Source of the DNA: Chrysaora quinquecirrha
Lineage: Eukaryota; Cnidaria; Scyphozoa; Semaeostomeae; Pelagiidae
DNA length: 64,000 nucleotides
Assembly: GCA_014526335.1 (NCBI GenBank)
Contig: JACTAT010000355.1
Span: 126,599 to 190,598, forward strand
Reading direction: 5' to 3'
Shown piece after piece: positions 51,451-63,779 of this stretch. The translations under genes were made by a program, and so were the position numbers. The notes beneath the pieces were generated by a model that did no database searches, was not told where the DNA came from, and was given only the letters and a program-made list of their open reading frames with translations. Each line of letters opens with the position of its first letter. Positions within the stretch are counted from its first letter, which is position 1.

Positions 51451-54400
51451 TTTGATGGTAGCGTACTAAGTTTCTTGATCTTCTGGTTACAATTCACGAA
51501 ATGATCTGTGTAGTCTCAATAAAAACTCACATTTATAGAAATCCATGAAAAAACTTATAAATATCTCCTGCCATATTTGGGTAAATTTTTTCTTATAATT
51601 AGAATGATCGTTTCGTTAAAATTGATTTACTCTTTTTTGACGTCATTTATGAACGTCTTATCAGGAGTTAGCATCACAATCAAGTTTTTGACATCTAGAG
51701 CTGTTGCTATAGATATTGCTTCACAGACTAAAAGGAAACTTTATCTTTTGTGCTCTATACAGTCGGACATTCAAACAGCAATTAGGTTATGAATAAGAGT
51801 ATCGATAATGCTATTGATATATATTGATTTTCCAAGTTTTATATCGCTAAAGTTCGTCAGTGCAAATTATTCAGTTCTACACAAGCAACAACAGCAACAA
51901 TAACAAACACAGTCCCCACCACAACCACCTTCTTTAAGCGAATTAAATCTATAACACGCATGACGTATCGGGAAAAGCTGCAGAATTACGCCATGCCCAA
52001 AACCATAATACATATTGTTCATGAATACATGGTATGCAGGGACCCGTCTCCCTATAAGTTACCCCCGGCCCCCGTCATTCCCAAATCAATATTTTCTTTT
52101 AAATTATGACAATAATACTTCTACCATTGAAGTACATACTGCATATATACTACCAAATCATTACAGCAGATTTTTTTGACATTTGAAGATATGCTAGAAA
52201 TTCCTTGCACTCAGACAATCATGTTCAAAATTAAAAGACAAAACTCTGGATAGCTGCCTAAATTTGGTCAGTTAATGACCCCCTCCTCAATGTTGTTCTC
52301 TTATTTTCTCCATCGGCAAGCGATATTCTAACAAACCAGTATTGGAGGTGTGAGGGAGAGATATATGATGGTCCTTGCGTACATGAATTGTATTTTATCG
52401 AATTTCGTATTTTGTCTCAACAATTTTTCCATGATTGTAGATGCCGATTCTAATTACTCCTTAAATGACAGCCATTTTTCCATGCCTTGACAAAAATGGA
52501 GGGAAACGGCTACGAGAAAAGAACTTTCTATCCTATCGAAATCTTTCTATCCTATCGAAATTATATATCTATATATCTATTTTAAGAATTATGTAGAATT
52601 ATATAGAAAAATTGAATGTTTGACAAAGTCCAATGTGAATATTTGCTTGATAGCCAAAAGACAATAGAAAATGTAAAAAGAAATGAAAGTAACCCATTCA
52701 CTTGAGACGTTCCTATTCACTGGTTGTGTTGAATTTGGAATTATAGGACGAAATGTAGGTTGATAGAATAAGGAGTGGAATATCTTCAACTAAATAATCA
52801 CATATTTTGCTGCTAGCATTCTGTCCTGTCATTTACTTCAATTGAAACTGGTTTGATACCATTGACCTGCAGATTTGCCCATCTCAAAATTAATAGCTAG
52901 CTTGCCTTGGGGTTGTGTAGAATTGGCTAAACTTAAACAAGCTACTGTGGATTATTCATAATACCTGCAATAATCTAGTTTCATATACCACAGGGTGTAA
53001 ATGGGAACCCTGTAAAGAAACCTTCGTACCAAAGTAAATAGTTGTACTGACATCACTTTACAAAACTTTACTTCTTGAATAACACTAGGAAGAAACAAAA
53101 CTTTTGGCGCAGTATTTTCTTAGTCAACACAAAGAACAGTTAAATGTGTACTTCGAGAAAGCACAACTCGCCATTTTTGAACAATTTTTGAAACAAATTT
53201 GTCTATCTAAATCAATCAATTTTCAAACCATTGGCCCAAAGTAACCAATGGTTGGATCAATAAACCCTTACTGTACCTTATATCAGCAACAGGAAATTCT
53301 CAATTGCATGAAACGTGCATAAAGTTTGTGCACATGACATGCTTTATTTATGAATGAAATTAATTACAGCATATTTTTGCGAAGATGAAAGTGAAAACTT
53401 ATCCTTTACTCACAAGAGTGTATGTACACAGTAAGTATATTACAAGAAAATTCTATGGGCCTTGAAGCTACGGCTCGCAAATGAAAGCAATTTCTAGAGC
53501 GGGTTCCTTTTTTCGGAACACCCTGTATAAGCAAACATTGATCTCATTAAGCTGATGTAAGAGCACTATCTTCTGCACCTGCAATATAGTTTTGTGTTCC
53601 TTGCTGTTTCAATTCAATTAGCTATTATGACATTTCTTCATCAATTATTCGTTGTTTCTCTATCTATGGATCAACCTCTCAATCATTCTTCAATGCAATT
53701 AAGTCAAAAGGTTGAGGTTGACTTATAGTACACTTTATCTTTATATTGCTGATTGCTGTTTTGCCTCACAGTATTTTGTCGAATTTCATTATTTTCTTTT
53801 CACCACAAGAACCTATTCCTAGAAACACAGCAGCCAGTTGAATGCTACTTTCTGTTTTCAGTTATTTGTACTGACTCTCCCAGTCATTAGATGACATTTT
53901 CTCACCACCGTAAGTGATACTACACCAGGAGAACTGCTCTACTTTCTGTACAAGATTGAATTCGTCGATCTTAAGACCACTTCCTTTTTCCTGAATTGAC
54001 GTTAATCTATTTAGTTTGATGCAAAATGTTATGGCACCGAATGTGAAACGGGCGCTGCAGGCACCCGAATCGAATGGCAACGCTTTGAATTATCTACACA
54101 GAACTCTTGTAGCTACCATGTGAATTCTGAGGGGTCTCGGCTAATGATTTGTTAAAATATTAATAACATATTAACCTCTTTACAAATCCTATTTTCTCTT
54201 CCTGCATCTATTTTCTCATGTTCCCATTACTTCTTTCTTTACTGATAACTCATAACCCTAATGTGGTTGTCCTCGCCTTTTGTGTCCAGGGTGTGAATTC
54301 TTCATGGCATTAATTCCCTCGCGTTTTTCGAAGTCGACCATCTTTAGCGGAATCGTGTATTGCAATGATTGTGCTTCTGCCAATAATATTATGGCATCTC

Positions 54401-54953
54401 ATTTACAGTCTCTGCGAACTGTCAACCTCTCATGATCAAGGCCTGCTTTTTGACTGTCAATAAATCGATATTCTCCGCCTAAAGATCTCCAAATGTAAAT
54501 TAGCATGGCCTTCTCTTTAACCACATCATCTTATCACTACCACTTATTCAATTTTGCAAACCTCTCCAAACACTGAAATTGTTATTCTTGTCATTGTAGT
54601 TGAAGGCTTCTGCAATTTTGAATTATCATGGTCGTGTTTCTTCTACAATTGTAGAAAATGATTCAGAAGAAGTCTCCATATTGGTGCCGTTTTGGGGCCC
54701 TTTTTTGTTGATCAGCAAAGGATCTTTAAGATTGTCATTTGATTATAGAATTTCGGCCTATTATCTCCTTTTTGGGTAAACTTTGCAAATAGTAGGGTAA
54801 TTTTTTTCAGATCTGCCTAATTTACTTTTGCGCACGGGTATTTGTTAATTTGCGCTCGTCTTTGTTTGGTGTTAAACCGTTCGTAGTTTCGTTCTCGTCT
54901 CGCATGAGATGCTGGTTCCTTGCCAATATTTGAATTGTTCTTCTAATTTTTAG
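51451..54953 (+). other. Ankyrin intron, largely featureless
   Basis: Contains a short TATATATCTA stretch at 52560-52582, a word TTCCTTTTTTCGGAACACC (about 53506) typical of transposon ends, and a lone CATCTTTAGCGGAAT end near 54340 like the MITEs at 3063 and 28343. No exon recognised. Confidence 0.4.
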
Positions 54954-54995
54954 ATATCAGGTCTGGAAGAAATAGTAAAACTCCTGGAGGATAAG
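54954..54995 (+). CDS. Ankyrin-repeat exon (14 codons)
   Basis: Acceptor CTTCTAATTTTTAG, 42 bases, donor GTACGT. It encodes ISGLEEIVKLLEDK, the second helix of an ankyrin repeat (IVKLLE). It completes the repeat begun by the 50633 exon. Phase 0. Confidence 0.7.
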
Positions 54996-55349
54996 GTACG
55001 TATTTAATTAAGTAATTCTTTCCATAGCATGTAAACTAAATGAAAAGTCATCATAAATCTTTCTTATAGTGCTCGGACATTTCAAGAAAAAACTAAATGG
55101 AATATTTGGAGCACAAAATATTTAACAAGAATTTCAATCTTCATCCTCGCCTTTTCCTAAAAAATAATAATTACATAGTCTAACAATTACATGGTCCCTA
55201 TTTCATAACACTGAATAATTGCCTCAGTGAATATCTAATTTCCGGATCACTTGATGTGGTACTTATAAAATTGTGAAAATCATTCTTTCAAAAAAATAAC
55301 CGACATATATTTGATCCTTGATTTCTTTAACCACCTTAGGTAATGTCTG

Positions 55350-55770
55350 CGCAGTATTGTGGAGGATGTGCAGTAATGTGGAGGGATTTTCGCAGTAATG
55401 TGGAGGGTGTTCAGTAATGTGGAGGGATATCTTTCAGTAATGTGGAGGGTGCGCAGTAATATGGAGGGCTATCTTTCAGTAATGTGGAGGGATATCATCA
55501 GTGATGTGGCGGTTGCGGAGTAATGTGGAGGGCTATCTTGAAGTAATGTGGAGGGCTATCATAAGTAACGTGGAGGGCTATCTTTCAGTAACGTGGAGAA
55601 TGTTCAGTAATGTGGAGGACTATCTTACCGTAATGTGGTGGCTGCGGAGTATTGTGGAGGGCTATCTTAAAGTAATGTGGAGGGCTATCATCAGTGATGT
55701 GGAGGGATATCATCAGTAATATGGTGGTTGCGGAGTAATGTGGAGGGCTATCTTGAAGTAATGTGGAGGG
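55350..55770 (+). repeat. Minisatellite array, left foldback arm
   Basis: About 20 degenerate units of 17-24 bases around CAGTAATGTGGAGGG(CTATCTT). The mirror array is at 57220-57700. Confidence 0.9.
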
Positions 55771-56110
55771 CCCGAGTAATCAAGAAGCACTCTCGTAGCG
55801 GTTGCCGAGAATTCTCGTTTTTTAAACGATTCTCATTGACAAGAAATGCAATTCGGAAGCTAAACCGTGCGTTTTTTAGCCATGAGAACCTTCACACTGC
55901 TTTAATATTTCATCATATAAGTGTAAGAATCACAGTTTTGGTTCATTTGCGTAAAATGTCTAATACATATATATTAACAAAACATGAATAAAATATATCT
56001 AACATATGATATGAATTATCTAATATAATATGAATATAAATTCGAAGAAGAAAACATTGTTCTTTTTTACAAACGAAGATACAATGAGTTGAGCGATAAA
56101 CTGATCTGTA

Positions 56111-56516
56111 CACGCTTTTTTTTTTATAAGGAACCACTTTATAAGGAACCTACATGTAGAAGGCCCGAAAATTTAAAGAACGTAAACTACTAAAGAGAAA
56201 ATCATTAAGGAACTTTTGAATGTGGAATACCTTTATCACTGCAAATAATCAAGAATTAGAATGCCGGTTCCATTCATTAGCAGTCGAAAATCACATAAAT
56301 TGTACGTTAAGCATGTAATCAATGTTTCTTTGAGTAGTCTCGAGCTTTGCTCACATGCAAATGTCTCTCTTTTATTGTTAAGACCACTGTATGTGCACCT
56401 AAAATTAAGAAACTATTAAGGAACTTTTGAAACTACAATTGCCTCAAAAGAGGCCCAAAAATAAGGAACTTTAAGAACTAGGCCTTGAGGTAGGTTCCTT
56501 ATAAAAAAAAAGGGTG
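56111..56516. mobile_element. 406-base MITE nested in the left foldback arm
   Basis: The inverted ends CACGCTTTTTTTTTTTATAA and the complement of CACCCTTTTTTTTTATAAGG are flanked by TA at 56109-56110 and 56517-56518. Removing the element and one TA restores CTGTACATGAATCAG, which is what the complementary right arm (about 56870-56885) has uninterrupted. The interior repeats AAGGAACTTT and TAAGGAACC words. Confidence 0.8.
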
Positions 56517-57219
56517 TACATGAATCAGTGGAAATTTATTTTGTCTCTCTTCCTTAGTCTAATAGCAAGTTTATTCACGTAATATTTCATTCATGTCGTT
56601 GTGGTTATCATTTGACACTAATCAAACAGAAAGGTCACAAACTAAATAGCAATATTTATCTTTTCTGTTCATAACGTCAATAAAAGTTTTTTTGGGTTTG
56701 CAAAAATAGATACTACCTGTAGGAGGGCTTCGAAACAAAAACGAATGTGAATACGTTCTGCTGCCATCACGATGTCCACATGCAAAGGGTTGAACAAAGT
56801 AAGGCAAACAAGCAGTATAACGTGAATAAACTTGTAATTAGACTGAGGAAGAGAGACAAAATAAATTGCCACTGATTCATGTACAGATCAGTTTATCGCT
56901 CAACTCATTGTATCTTCGTTTGTAAAAAAGAACAATGTTTTCTTCTTCGAATTTATATTCATATTATATTAGATAATTCATATAATATGTTAGATATATT
57001 TTATTCATGTTTTGTTAATATATATGTATTAGACATTTTACGCAAATGAACCAAAACTGTGATTCTTACACTTATATGATGAAATATTAAAGCAGTGTGA
57101 AGGTTCTCATGGCTAAAAACGCACGGTTTAGCTTCCGAATTGCATTTCTTGTCAATGAGAATCGTTTAAAAACGAAAATTCTCTGCAACCGCTACGAGAG
57201 TGCTTCTTGATTACTCGGG

Positions 57220-57700
57220 CCTCCACATTACTTCAAGATAGCCTCCACATTACTGATCCGCAACCACCACATTACTGATGATATCCTCCACATCACTGAT
57301 GATAGCCCTCCACATTACTTTAAGATAGCCTCCACGATACTCCGCAGCCACCACATTACGGAAAGATAGTCCTCCACATTACTGAACATCCTCCACGTTA
57401 CTGAAAGATAGCCCTCCACGTTACTTATGATAGCCCTCCACATTACTTCAAGATAGCCTCCACATTACTCCGCAACCGCCACATCACTGATGATATCCTC
57501 CATATTACTGAAAGATAGCCTCCACATTACTGCGCACCCTCCACATTACTGAAAGATAGCCTCCACATTACTGAACATCCTCCACATTACTGCAAAAATC
57601 CCTCCACCTTACTGATGATATCCCTCCACATTACTGAACACCCTCCACATTACTGCGAAAATCCCTCCACATTACTGCACATCCTCCACAATACTGCGCA
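57220..57700 (-). repeat. Minisatellite array, right foldback arm
   Basis: Reverse-complement partner of 55350-55770, with units like CCCTCCACATTACTG(AAAGATAG). Slightly longer than the left array. Confidence 0.9.
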
Positions 57701-57720
57701 GACATTACCTAGGGTGTTAA

Positions 57721-58270
57721 CTTCGAGGGAAGTTCCAAAAAAGGAGGAAAACCTGAATGAAGAAAAGATTCAATAAAAGAGCTTAACCCTTTTGTTATAA
57801 AGTATACAAAGACCGACCATTAATAATAGGAAGCAAAGATTGCTGAAGAAAGGAGAATAACTCTTGATATTTGAAAACATTGCCAAGAACTTCAGCAAAA
57901 ATACGACTTTTTTCAAAACATGTTTCGATTGTTTCAACAAACATAATCAGATAAAATATTGTGCGGCGACCAAAAACATTGTACAAATAGAGAGAAAGAG
58001 CATCTTTATCATTCTTTCTATATAATAATCAAGTAGAATCCAGTAGTGACAAATCCATCAAGAAAATCCATTATAGATTCAGAATATATTAAATGGCGAG
58101 GCCATTAAAGCTAAAGAAAAAAATTCGACTTAGATGTTATATGTATGTATCCTAAAGCTTCGATTCCTAACACGCCAACCTATTTCTACTATCCTAGAAA
58201 GTTTAAAATATGAAAGCGTTAAGTTTGAATTTACACAAAAACAATGTATTATCATCATAATTTCTTTCAG
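57721..58270 (+). other. Ankyrin intron end, nothing recognised
   Basis: AT-rich sequence up to the acceptor at 58261-58270. Confidence 0.45.
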
Positions 58271-58297
58271 ATGAGAGAGTTGGAAGCGAGCGTTTAA
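58271..58297 (+). CDS. Terminal coding exon of the ankyrin gene
   Basis: Acceptor TAATTTCTTTCAG, then MRELEASV and a TAA stop, in phase with the preceding exon. AAGGTAAAA 13 bases later looks like a donor, so the 3' untranslated region may be spliced. The call rests on phase and position only and is therefore modest. Confidence 0.5.
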   Translation: MRELEASV

Positions 58298-58639
58298 CTG
58301 AGCGAAGGTAAAATTTTCGCAAAGATGTTACTTTAATTTCCTTTGTTTTTACTCTTCATTTTAATATATATTTTGTCATGTGGAAAAGTGAAAACCCTTT
58401 GTCTTAGGCGAGTCGTAGGTCCCAGTTACACTATGCCGGCATGCCTCGTGGTGTCTTCACACTACACTTCATCTACACGTCATCTTTACACTACACTTTC
58501 AGTTACACTATGAAAACTCAATCCTGCACAATACGCTCTGCAACTCGTCTAAGAATCATGGTGCTCTGGAGTTGATTTGAAATCAAGAGGAGACACGGCG
58601 GAACAGTGTAATTATGCCAATCCAATATAAAAAATTTGC

Positions 58640-59040
58640 AGTTAAAATTCATAATCATTTCACGAATTCCTTTACATGCTCGAAAGGTGTACGACAGGAT
58701 TACATCTAAGCCAAACTCTTGTTAACCTCTGCACTAACGATCTAATCGACATCCTTGATAAAAACAATCCATCACCACTTAATCTTTGTATCAAAGCAAT
58801 CACTTATTTGTTCTATTCCGACGATTTAATAATTCTACCATCGTCGCATGAAGGACTTCAAAAATGCCTTAACAGCCTGGGTGATTAATGTAATAGTTGG
58901 AAACTTGATGTAAACTCTGATAAATCGAAATGTATTGTCAAATTTTTTACTTTTGGGGCCTGTTAAAAAATTTAAGATTTATGCTTCCAATTCAAATCTA
59001 TTCCAAAAAATGAACAAAAATTCATATATCTTATGACAAG
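58640..59040 (+). pseudogene. LINE reverse-transcriptase palm fragment
   Basis: The frame at 58676-58888 has GLHLSQTLVNLCTNDLIDIL and LFYSDDLIILPSSHEGLQ, where YSDD is the catalytic loop. After a stop it continues SWKLDVNSDKSKCIV. It is a short, isolated piece of an I/Jockey-type RT, inactive. It lies just after the ankyrin terminal exon and may sit in its 3' region. Confidence 0.75.
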
Positions 59041-61735
59041 TGAAAACGAAACCCTAGAAAACGTTACAAGCTAATTTTTATCAACTACATATGTACATCT
59101 TAAGCGTTTAGAAGAAAATTAGACACGATTGAAAATGTTAGATTCTGATCTTTTATAACTTTAGCTTTTATACATATGACACCTTTTAGTAACTTACCTT
59201 TTATATCTAAGAATCCTGTCAGGGCATCTTTTAACATTGTAACTACTGGACCATTGGTCCAGTAGGCCCCCTTTCTGGCCCAGTAATCAAGCAAAATTTT
59301 CGTTTTTTGCCCACTAACTTAGGCCCTTTCTATAACAACTGCTATGACATTTTCCTAAATATAGGGTTGAAGATTTGTTCTGTGTTGCGAAACTATATAC
59401 AAGACTACTATGAAAATAACATGCATGTTGTTTATCACCAAGTCAATCTTACACTTCGAAACTCCCAAAGAAACTCCAGTCAACATTTAAATATGCAGGG
59501 AATATGCATCAATAGCAGTATAGCAGCCCATTTAAGCGCTATTTACTCATGTACTGCATTTTTAGTTGAAATATGACCACCTACTGTAAAAAATATGCGG
59601 CAAAAAAATGAATCGCTTGGTAAAATAGGGAATGTCTAAAAAGTTGGTGAAAATAGCATGATTTTGTAGTCAGATATAGCATATTTCAGTCACGGAAATC
59701 CAACGAGAGTGACTCTAAACACATCGAATTCATAAATTTCCCGGGGGAGCATGCCCCGTACCCCCTTGCAAAGTGCGCCTCTGCAAACTTCATTGCGGAG
59801 AACTACATATCCTCCTGTCAGTGCAGGCCATTTGAAGTTACCAAAGTTCTATCGCAAACATAGACGACCTTTCATTGTAGTATTGATGCTGGGGGGGGGT
59901 TTCCGAGGTATAAAGGTATAACTTTTTCCTTAGGGAATCGGGCCCTCCTGCTTATGAAACCTCAAGATACCGTGAAACCTCTTAAAAACGTTCGTTTTGT
60001 ATAACTGATGTAACCTTTTTGTAACCTGTTTTGTTAACTAATATTGTATTCATGTAGTTATTTAGATGTGACCATGTATCGCATGATATAGTGTCAAGAA
60101 AGATATATCATGCTTGGAAACCTTGTTTTTCTATTGTTCCACAAAAGAAATGCTAAGGAGCTGTTATAGCGTCTCAGTGTAACTGCAGTGCTCGCGATGA
60201 AAACCATAGCGTGGCGCTCGGGTATAACTGCTGGGCAAATCTTATGACGGTGCGAAAATCAAAACGCAACGACACCATTCCGGCGTATTGTAACTAGGGC
60301 CGTAATAGCAAGACAACTAAATGCCTTTGTTGCTGTAGCTTTTCTTTTTTTGTTCTATTTTTCTTCATTATCACTAATAATTGAATCAATTCTGTGAAAG
60401 CATCAGAAAATGTTATCAACGTTTTAGTATTTTTTTTAACAGCGTGTGTTGCATATGCTGGAGAATTAAAGAAGAAACAAGAATATATTGATGCCTTGGA
60501 CCAAATTTTTCGATTTTGCTTATTTGTTTAGCTGGTTGATAGGCCTATCATTTGTTGCTTAATTAATTAGAAACTGCATTTTATACTTAATAATTCATGC
60601 TTAAAAACTTATCGTATTTGTATTTGATCATTCACTTTCGTTTAGCCATTCTCATCAGCAAGTGTGGTTCGCAAATTCATTTTGGCCATTTTCTGTGAGC
60701 TGCATCACTGCATCTACTTCAAGATACCATCGATTCATGTTGCATTGAAAATTTGCTTCATGCGTTTAAGAATTATCAAATCTCCAGAAATGAGCAAAAT
60801 TAAGAAGTTGGCTGAGTGATTCAAAAAATTGGTATAGAAAACCTATGTTGTGAGAATTGAAGTTTGAAAGAGTCCAGAAATTTTTAGTCTAATTCCATTT
60901 TGATTCGATAATCCACCCGTAGTACAACGTGATATGATATAATGTAGAGGATGTGCAGCATACTGTAAAACGTGCAACATCACGTTGAGGGACAAAAGAA
61001 CAGTGGGGTCTCCCGTCTGGGTGTTTATCCATTTTTGAAGACTCTGGTATTAGGGAGGGAAATATCAACAACAATCTGGGAAAGTACTTAAACAAATTAA
61101 TGCAAGGCGCAAATAAGAACTTTGACGTCATCATCAGCGACAATACTTCCAAATATGATATCTTTGCAACAGTAAGAGAATTTAATTCAGTGTTCAGAAT
61201 TTAATGACCGGAAATTTTCTAGTAATTTCATTGGCTCTTACGGCTGACACAACCTGTTTTAGGAAATTTACTATAAGTTTATAGATCTTCCCTGCTTGTT
61301 TGTACTTTTTAACTGGTATAAAACTTGAGTGTTTTTGAAGCTCAGGCAGCATCTCTCAAATCACAATCTTGTCGAGGGCCTCCCCCTGAACTGGAGTAGT
61401 GGCGGACTGGCTACCATTCATCCCACCGGGAAATGTAACCAAAAGGGCGCCAATAGATGGTCATACTTCTTAGCTTTGGGGCTAGTAAGACAGACCCTGC
61501 AAACTTCACATGCCCAAGAAGCAGTTTTTTCAATACAAATGCATAATACTTTTTTAAGAATCTCTCCCAATAGACTGTGGAATTCTACAGAGAAAGCAAC
61601 TTCTCCAGCCTAGGAGACGAGGTCTAATTGTCCATGACTTTTAGCCGAAAGGAAAGACAGTATACGTAATCAGGCAAGCCTCAATTTAAGAAATGTTTAT
61701 GAAGCCTAGGAAGTAATGACCGGTAGAATTATTCG
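59040..61735. other. No gene recognised
   Basis: A short segment at about 60010-60110 (TGACCATGTATCGCATGATATAG) resembles 740-800 in the LINE block. A G-rich word at 59738-59765 (CCCGGGGGAGCATGCC) and a G-run at 59891-59900 are present. No exon recognised. Confidence 0.4.
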
Positions 61736-61736
61736 T

Positions 61737-61930
61737 GTGGAAATACTGGAGTGAACACTCCTTCGAGCGAACAACAATTTGAGTGACGATAACCCTCCAT
61801 CTTGCTGATGGTAATCCCTCACTTTACTGATGATAACACTTGACAATATTTCGCACCCTTTACTGTTGTTATGGGACAATGTTAATTCGCACCCTCTACT
61901 ATGCTGCCAATTCTCAAAGTTAATGTTCAT
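61737..61930 (-). repeat. Degenerate minisatellite related to foldback arms
   Basis: Words such as CCCTCCATCTTGCTGATGGTAA, CCCTCACTTTACTGATGATAA and CGCACCCTTTACTG resemble CCCTCCACATTACTGATGATA of the right foldback array, but are more diverged. Confidence 0.5.
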
Positions 61931-62037
61931 ATAATTGAACAATTTTCACGGTTCATTATTCTCGTTCACTCCAATGCATTACAGCTCGCTTACCGATCTG
62001 ATTTTAAATGTTTTTTAAAATTGCTGCTGCTTGTTTT

Positions 62038-62400
62038 AACAAATTGCTGCTGCTGCTGCTGCTGCTGATTTCAAAAGTTTTCACAAATTCGCGCTTCTGC
62101 TAATTTGAAATGTTTTAGAAATTGTTGCTACTGGTAAATTTTATAACTGTTTAAAAAAAATTTCTGCTGCTGATTTTAATATTTTTAAAAATTGTCGGTA
62201 CTGATTTCAAATGTTTTTAAAAATTGCTGCTGCTGCTGATTTTAAAAATTTTAACAAAATGGCGTTTTTGCGGACTTGAAATGTTTTTAGAAAATTGTTG
62301 CTACTGGTAATTTTTATAACTGTTTAAAAAAATTTCTGCTGCTGATTTTAAATTTTTTAAATGTTAGTTTTGCTGGTAAATATTTTAATACTAGATTTTT
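62038..62400. repeat. CTG-rich minisatellite, two ~180-base units
   Basis: Two long units (62041-62220 and 62221-62400) each go (TGC)n, then GATTT.AAA, then TTGAAATGTTTTAGAAATTG, then TGCTACTGGTAA and TTCTGCTGCTGATTTTAA. The first starts with eight CTG units. Confidence 0.8.
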
Positions 62401-62857
62401 GTATTTGTTGCAAAGTCATTCGATGTCCTCAGTTTGCTTGTTGGAGTAAAATCAGTAACGGAGGATGGCTTTAATTTGTTCTAACGGAGAACTAAAGCCA
62501 ACCCAACATGGCATAGGAAGTTGAAGCAGTTTTAGTTTTGTTTGATAATTTTCAACTTCATGCCTAATATTCCACTTAACCCCTTTCCTTACCTATAGCG
62601 CCAAATTAGATTGCATTAGAAAAGTTTGGTAGAGTCTCCTTTGTACAGATGTCGTGACGTGCCGAAGAAATAACAAGTGGCACAATGAACATCTGAGTCA
62701 ACCAGTGGTTTTGGCTTTAGGTTGAACTTGCTTCCTTTGTACAAGCATGCTTTTAAGGGGCAATCGAAGTGACCTAAGCAATTTTATACGCTCTCGTAGT
62801 CAATTTTTATAACTAGAGCTCGATAAAGTGATCGTACATTAAATGATGCAGTTGATA

Positions 62858-63049
62858 CAGGGTCAGTTCCGTGGGGATGTGGGGGTGTTACACCCCACAA
62901 AGAATGGGTTTTTGCAAATTTGGGCGGTAAAATTTAATTGTTGGTGGTTTGGTTGAGAATGTTTTTATTATTCCGCTTGGTATAGTTAAACTTTACTCGG
63001 TACATTAGGGCCCGCACCCCCATAACAAAATCTTCCGGAACCGGCCCTG
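62858..63049. mobile_element. hAT-like MITE
   Basis: The inverted ends CAGGGTCAGTTCCG and the complement of CAGGGCCGGTTCCG (ending 63049) are flanked by imperfect 8-base direct repeats, AGTTGATA and GTTTAATA. CAGGG tips with 8-base duplications fit hAT. 192 bases, non-coding. Confidence 0.5.
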
Positions 63050-63775
63050 GTTTAATATCGTAGAGGCTTATAATATCTACGTCAACATGCTTTGAATTGA
63101 TTTTTCACTTTAGGTTTGTGTTATGATCTATCAGCATATTGTATTTTTAAACACTTAACTATTGGATTGATTTTATCATGAAAATTACGTTGATTTTCAT
63201 CAATCCCTGTATTCTGCATCTCTGGTCGTTTGGCACCTCAGACAATAGCTCTATTTAAGATTCTCAAACATAAAGCAAAGTGGGGGGTGTCATGTCGTCA
63301 AACTGAACCAAGAAATTGCAGCAAATTTTGGTTAAATAGAGACGGGGAGTATGTTGCAAGGGACATTTTGAAATGAATGTAGCAATTCGGCTGCCGTGGT
63401 TTGGTTCCCTGTGTTATTCTTGAAAAAAGCGGTGGGGAAAAATTGCTAAAGGTATATTACTATTCTAAAATGCACGCTGCTGATAACTTTCCTAAATCCA
63501 GTCACTGATTGGCCAGAATTCCATAGAGGTTTAACACCAACATGATTTTCAGATGTATTGTTGCTGTAAATGAGGCTAAACAATATGTTACGAGGGGGTA
63601 ACTCCTAGAAGAGGAGTTCAATACATGAGCTACTCCTGCTTAAGGTTTTTATTTGATTCTTTGCGGTTATGGACCATGAATTGTCTTGTAAAATTTTGCC
63701 CAGTTTGAAGGCTTCAAGTCTGTCTTTTCCCATAATTTGTCTCCCTTGACGACCGTTAACCCAATTGTACTGGGC
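63050..63775. other. No gene recognised
   Basis: AT-rich sequence without supported features. Confidence 0.4.
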
Positions 63776-63779
63776 TACC

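Larger units (their letters stand above)
55331..57716. mobile_element. Large foldback transposon with TTAA target duplication
   Basis: Two inverted arms of about 900 bases or more. The ends CCACCTTAGGTAATGTCTGC (left) and the complement of CACCCTAGGTAATGTCTGC (right) are flanked by TTAA at 55327-55330 and 57717-57720. Each arm holds an array of GTAATGTGGAGGG-type units (left + strand 55350-55770, right - strand 57220-57700) and then unique sequence that pairs across the element. TTAA and CCCTAG-like tips suggest a piggyBac- or Kolobok-type non-autonomous element. No transposase is present. Confidence 0.8.
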
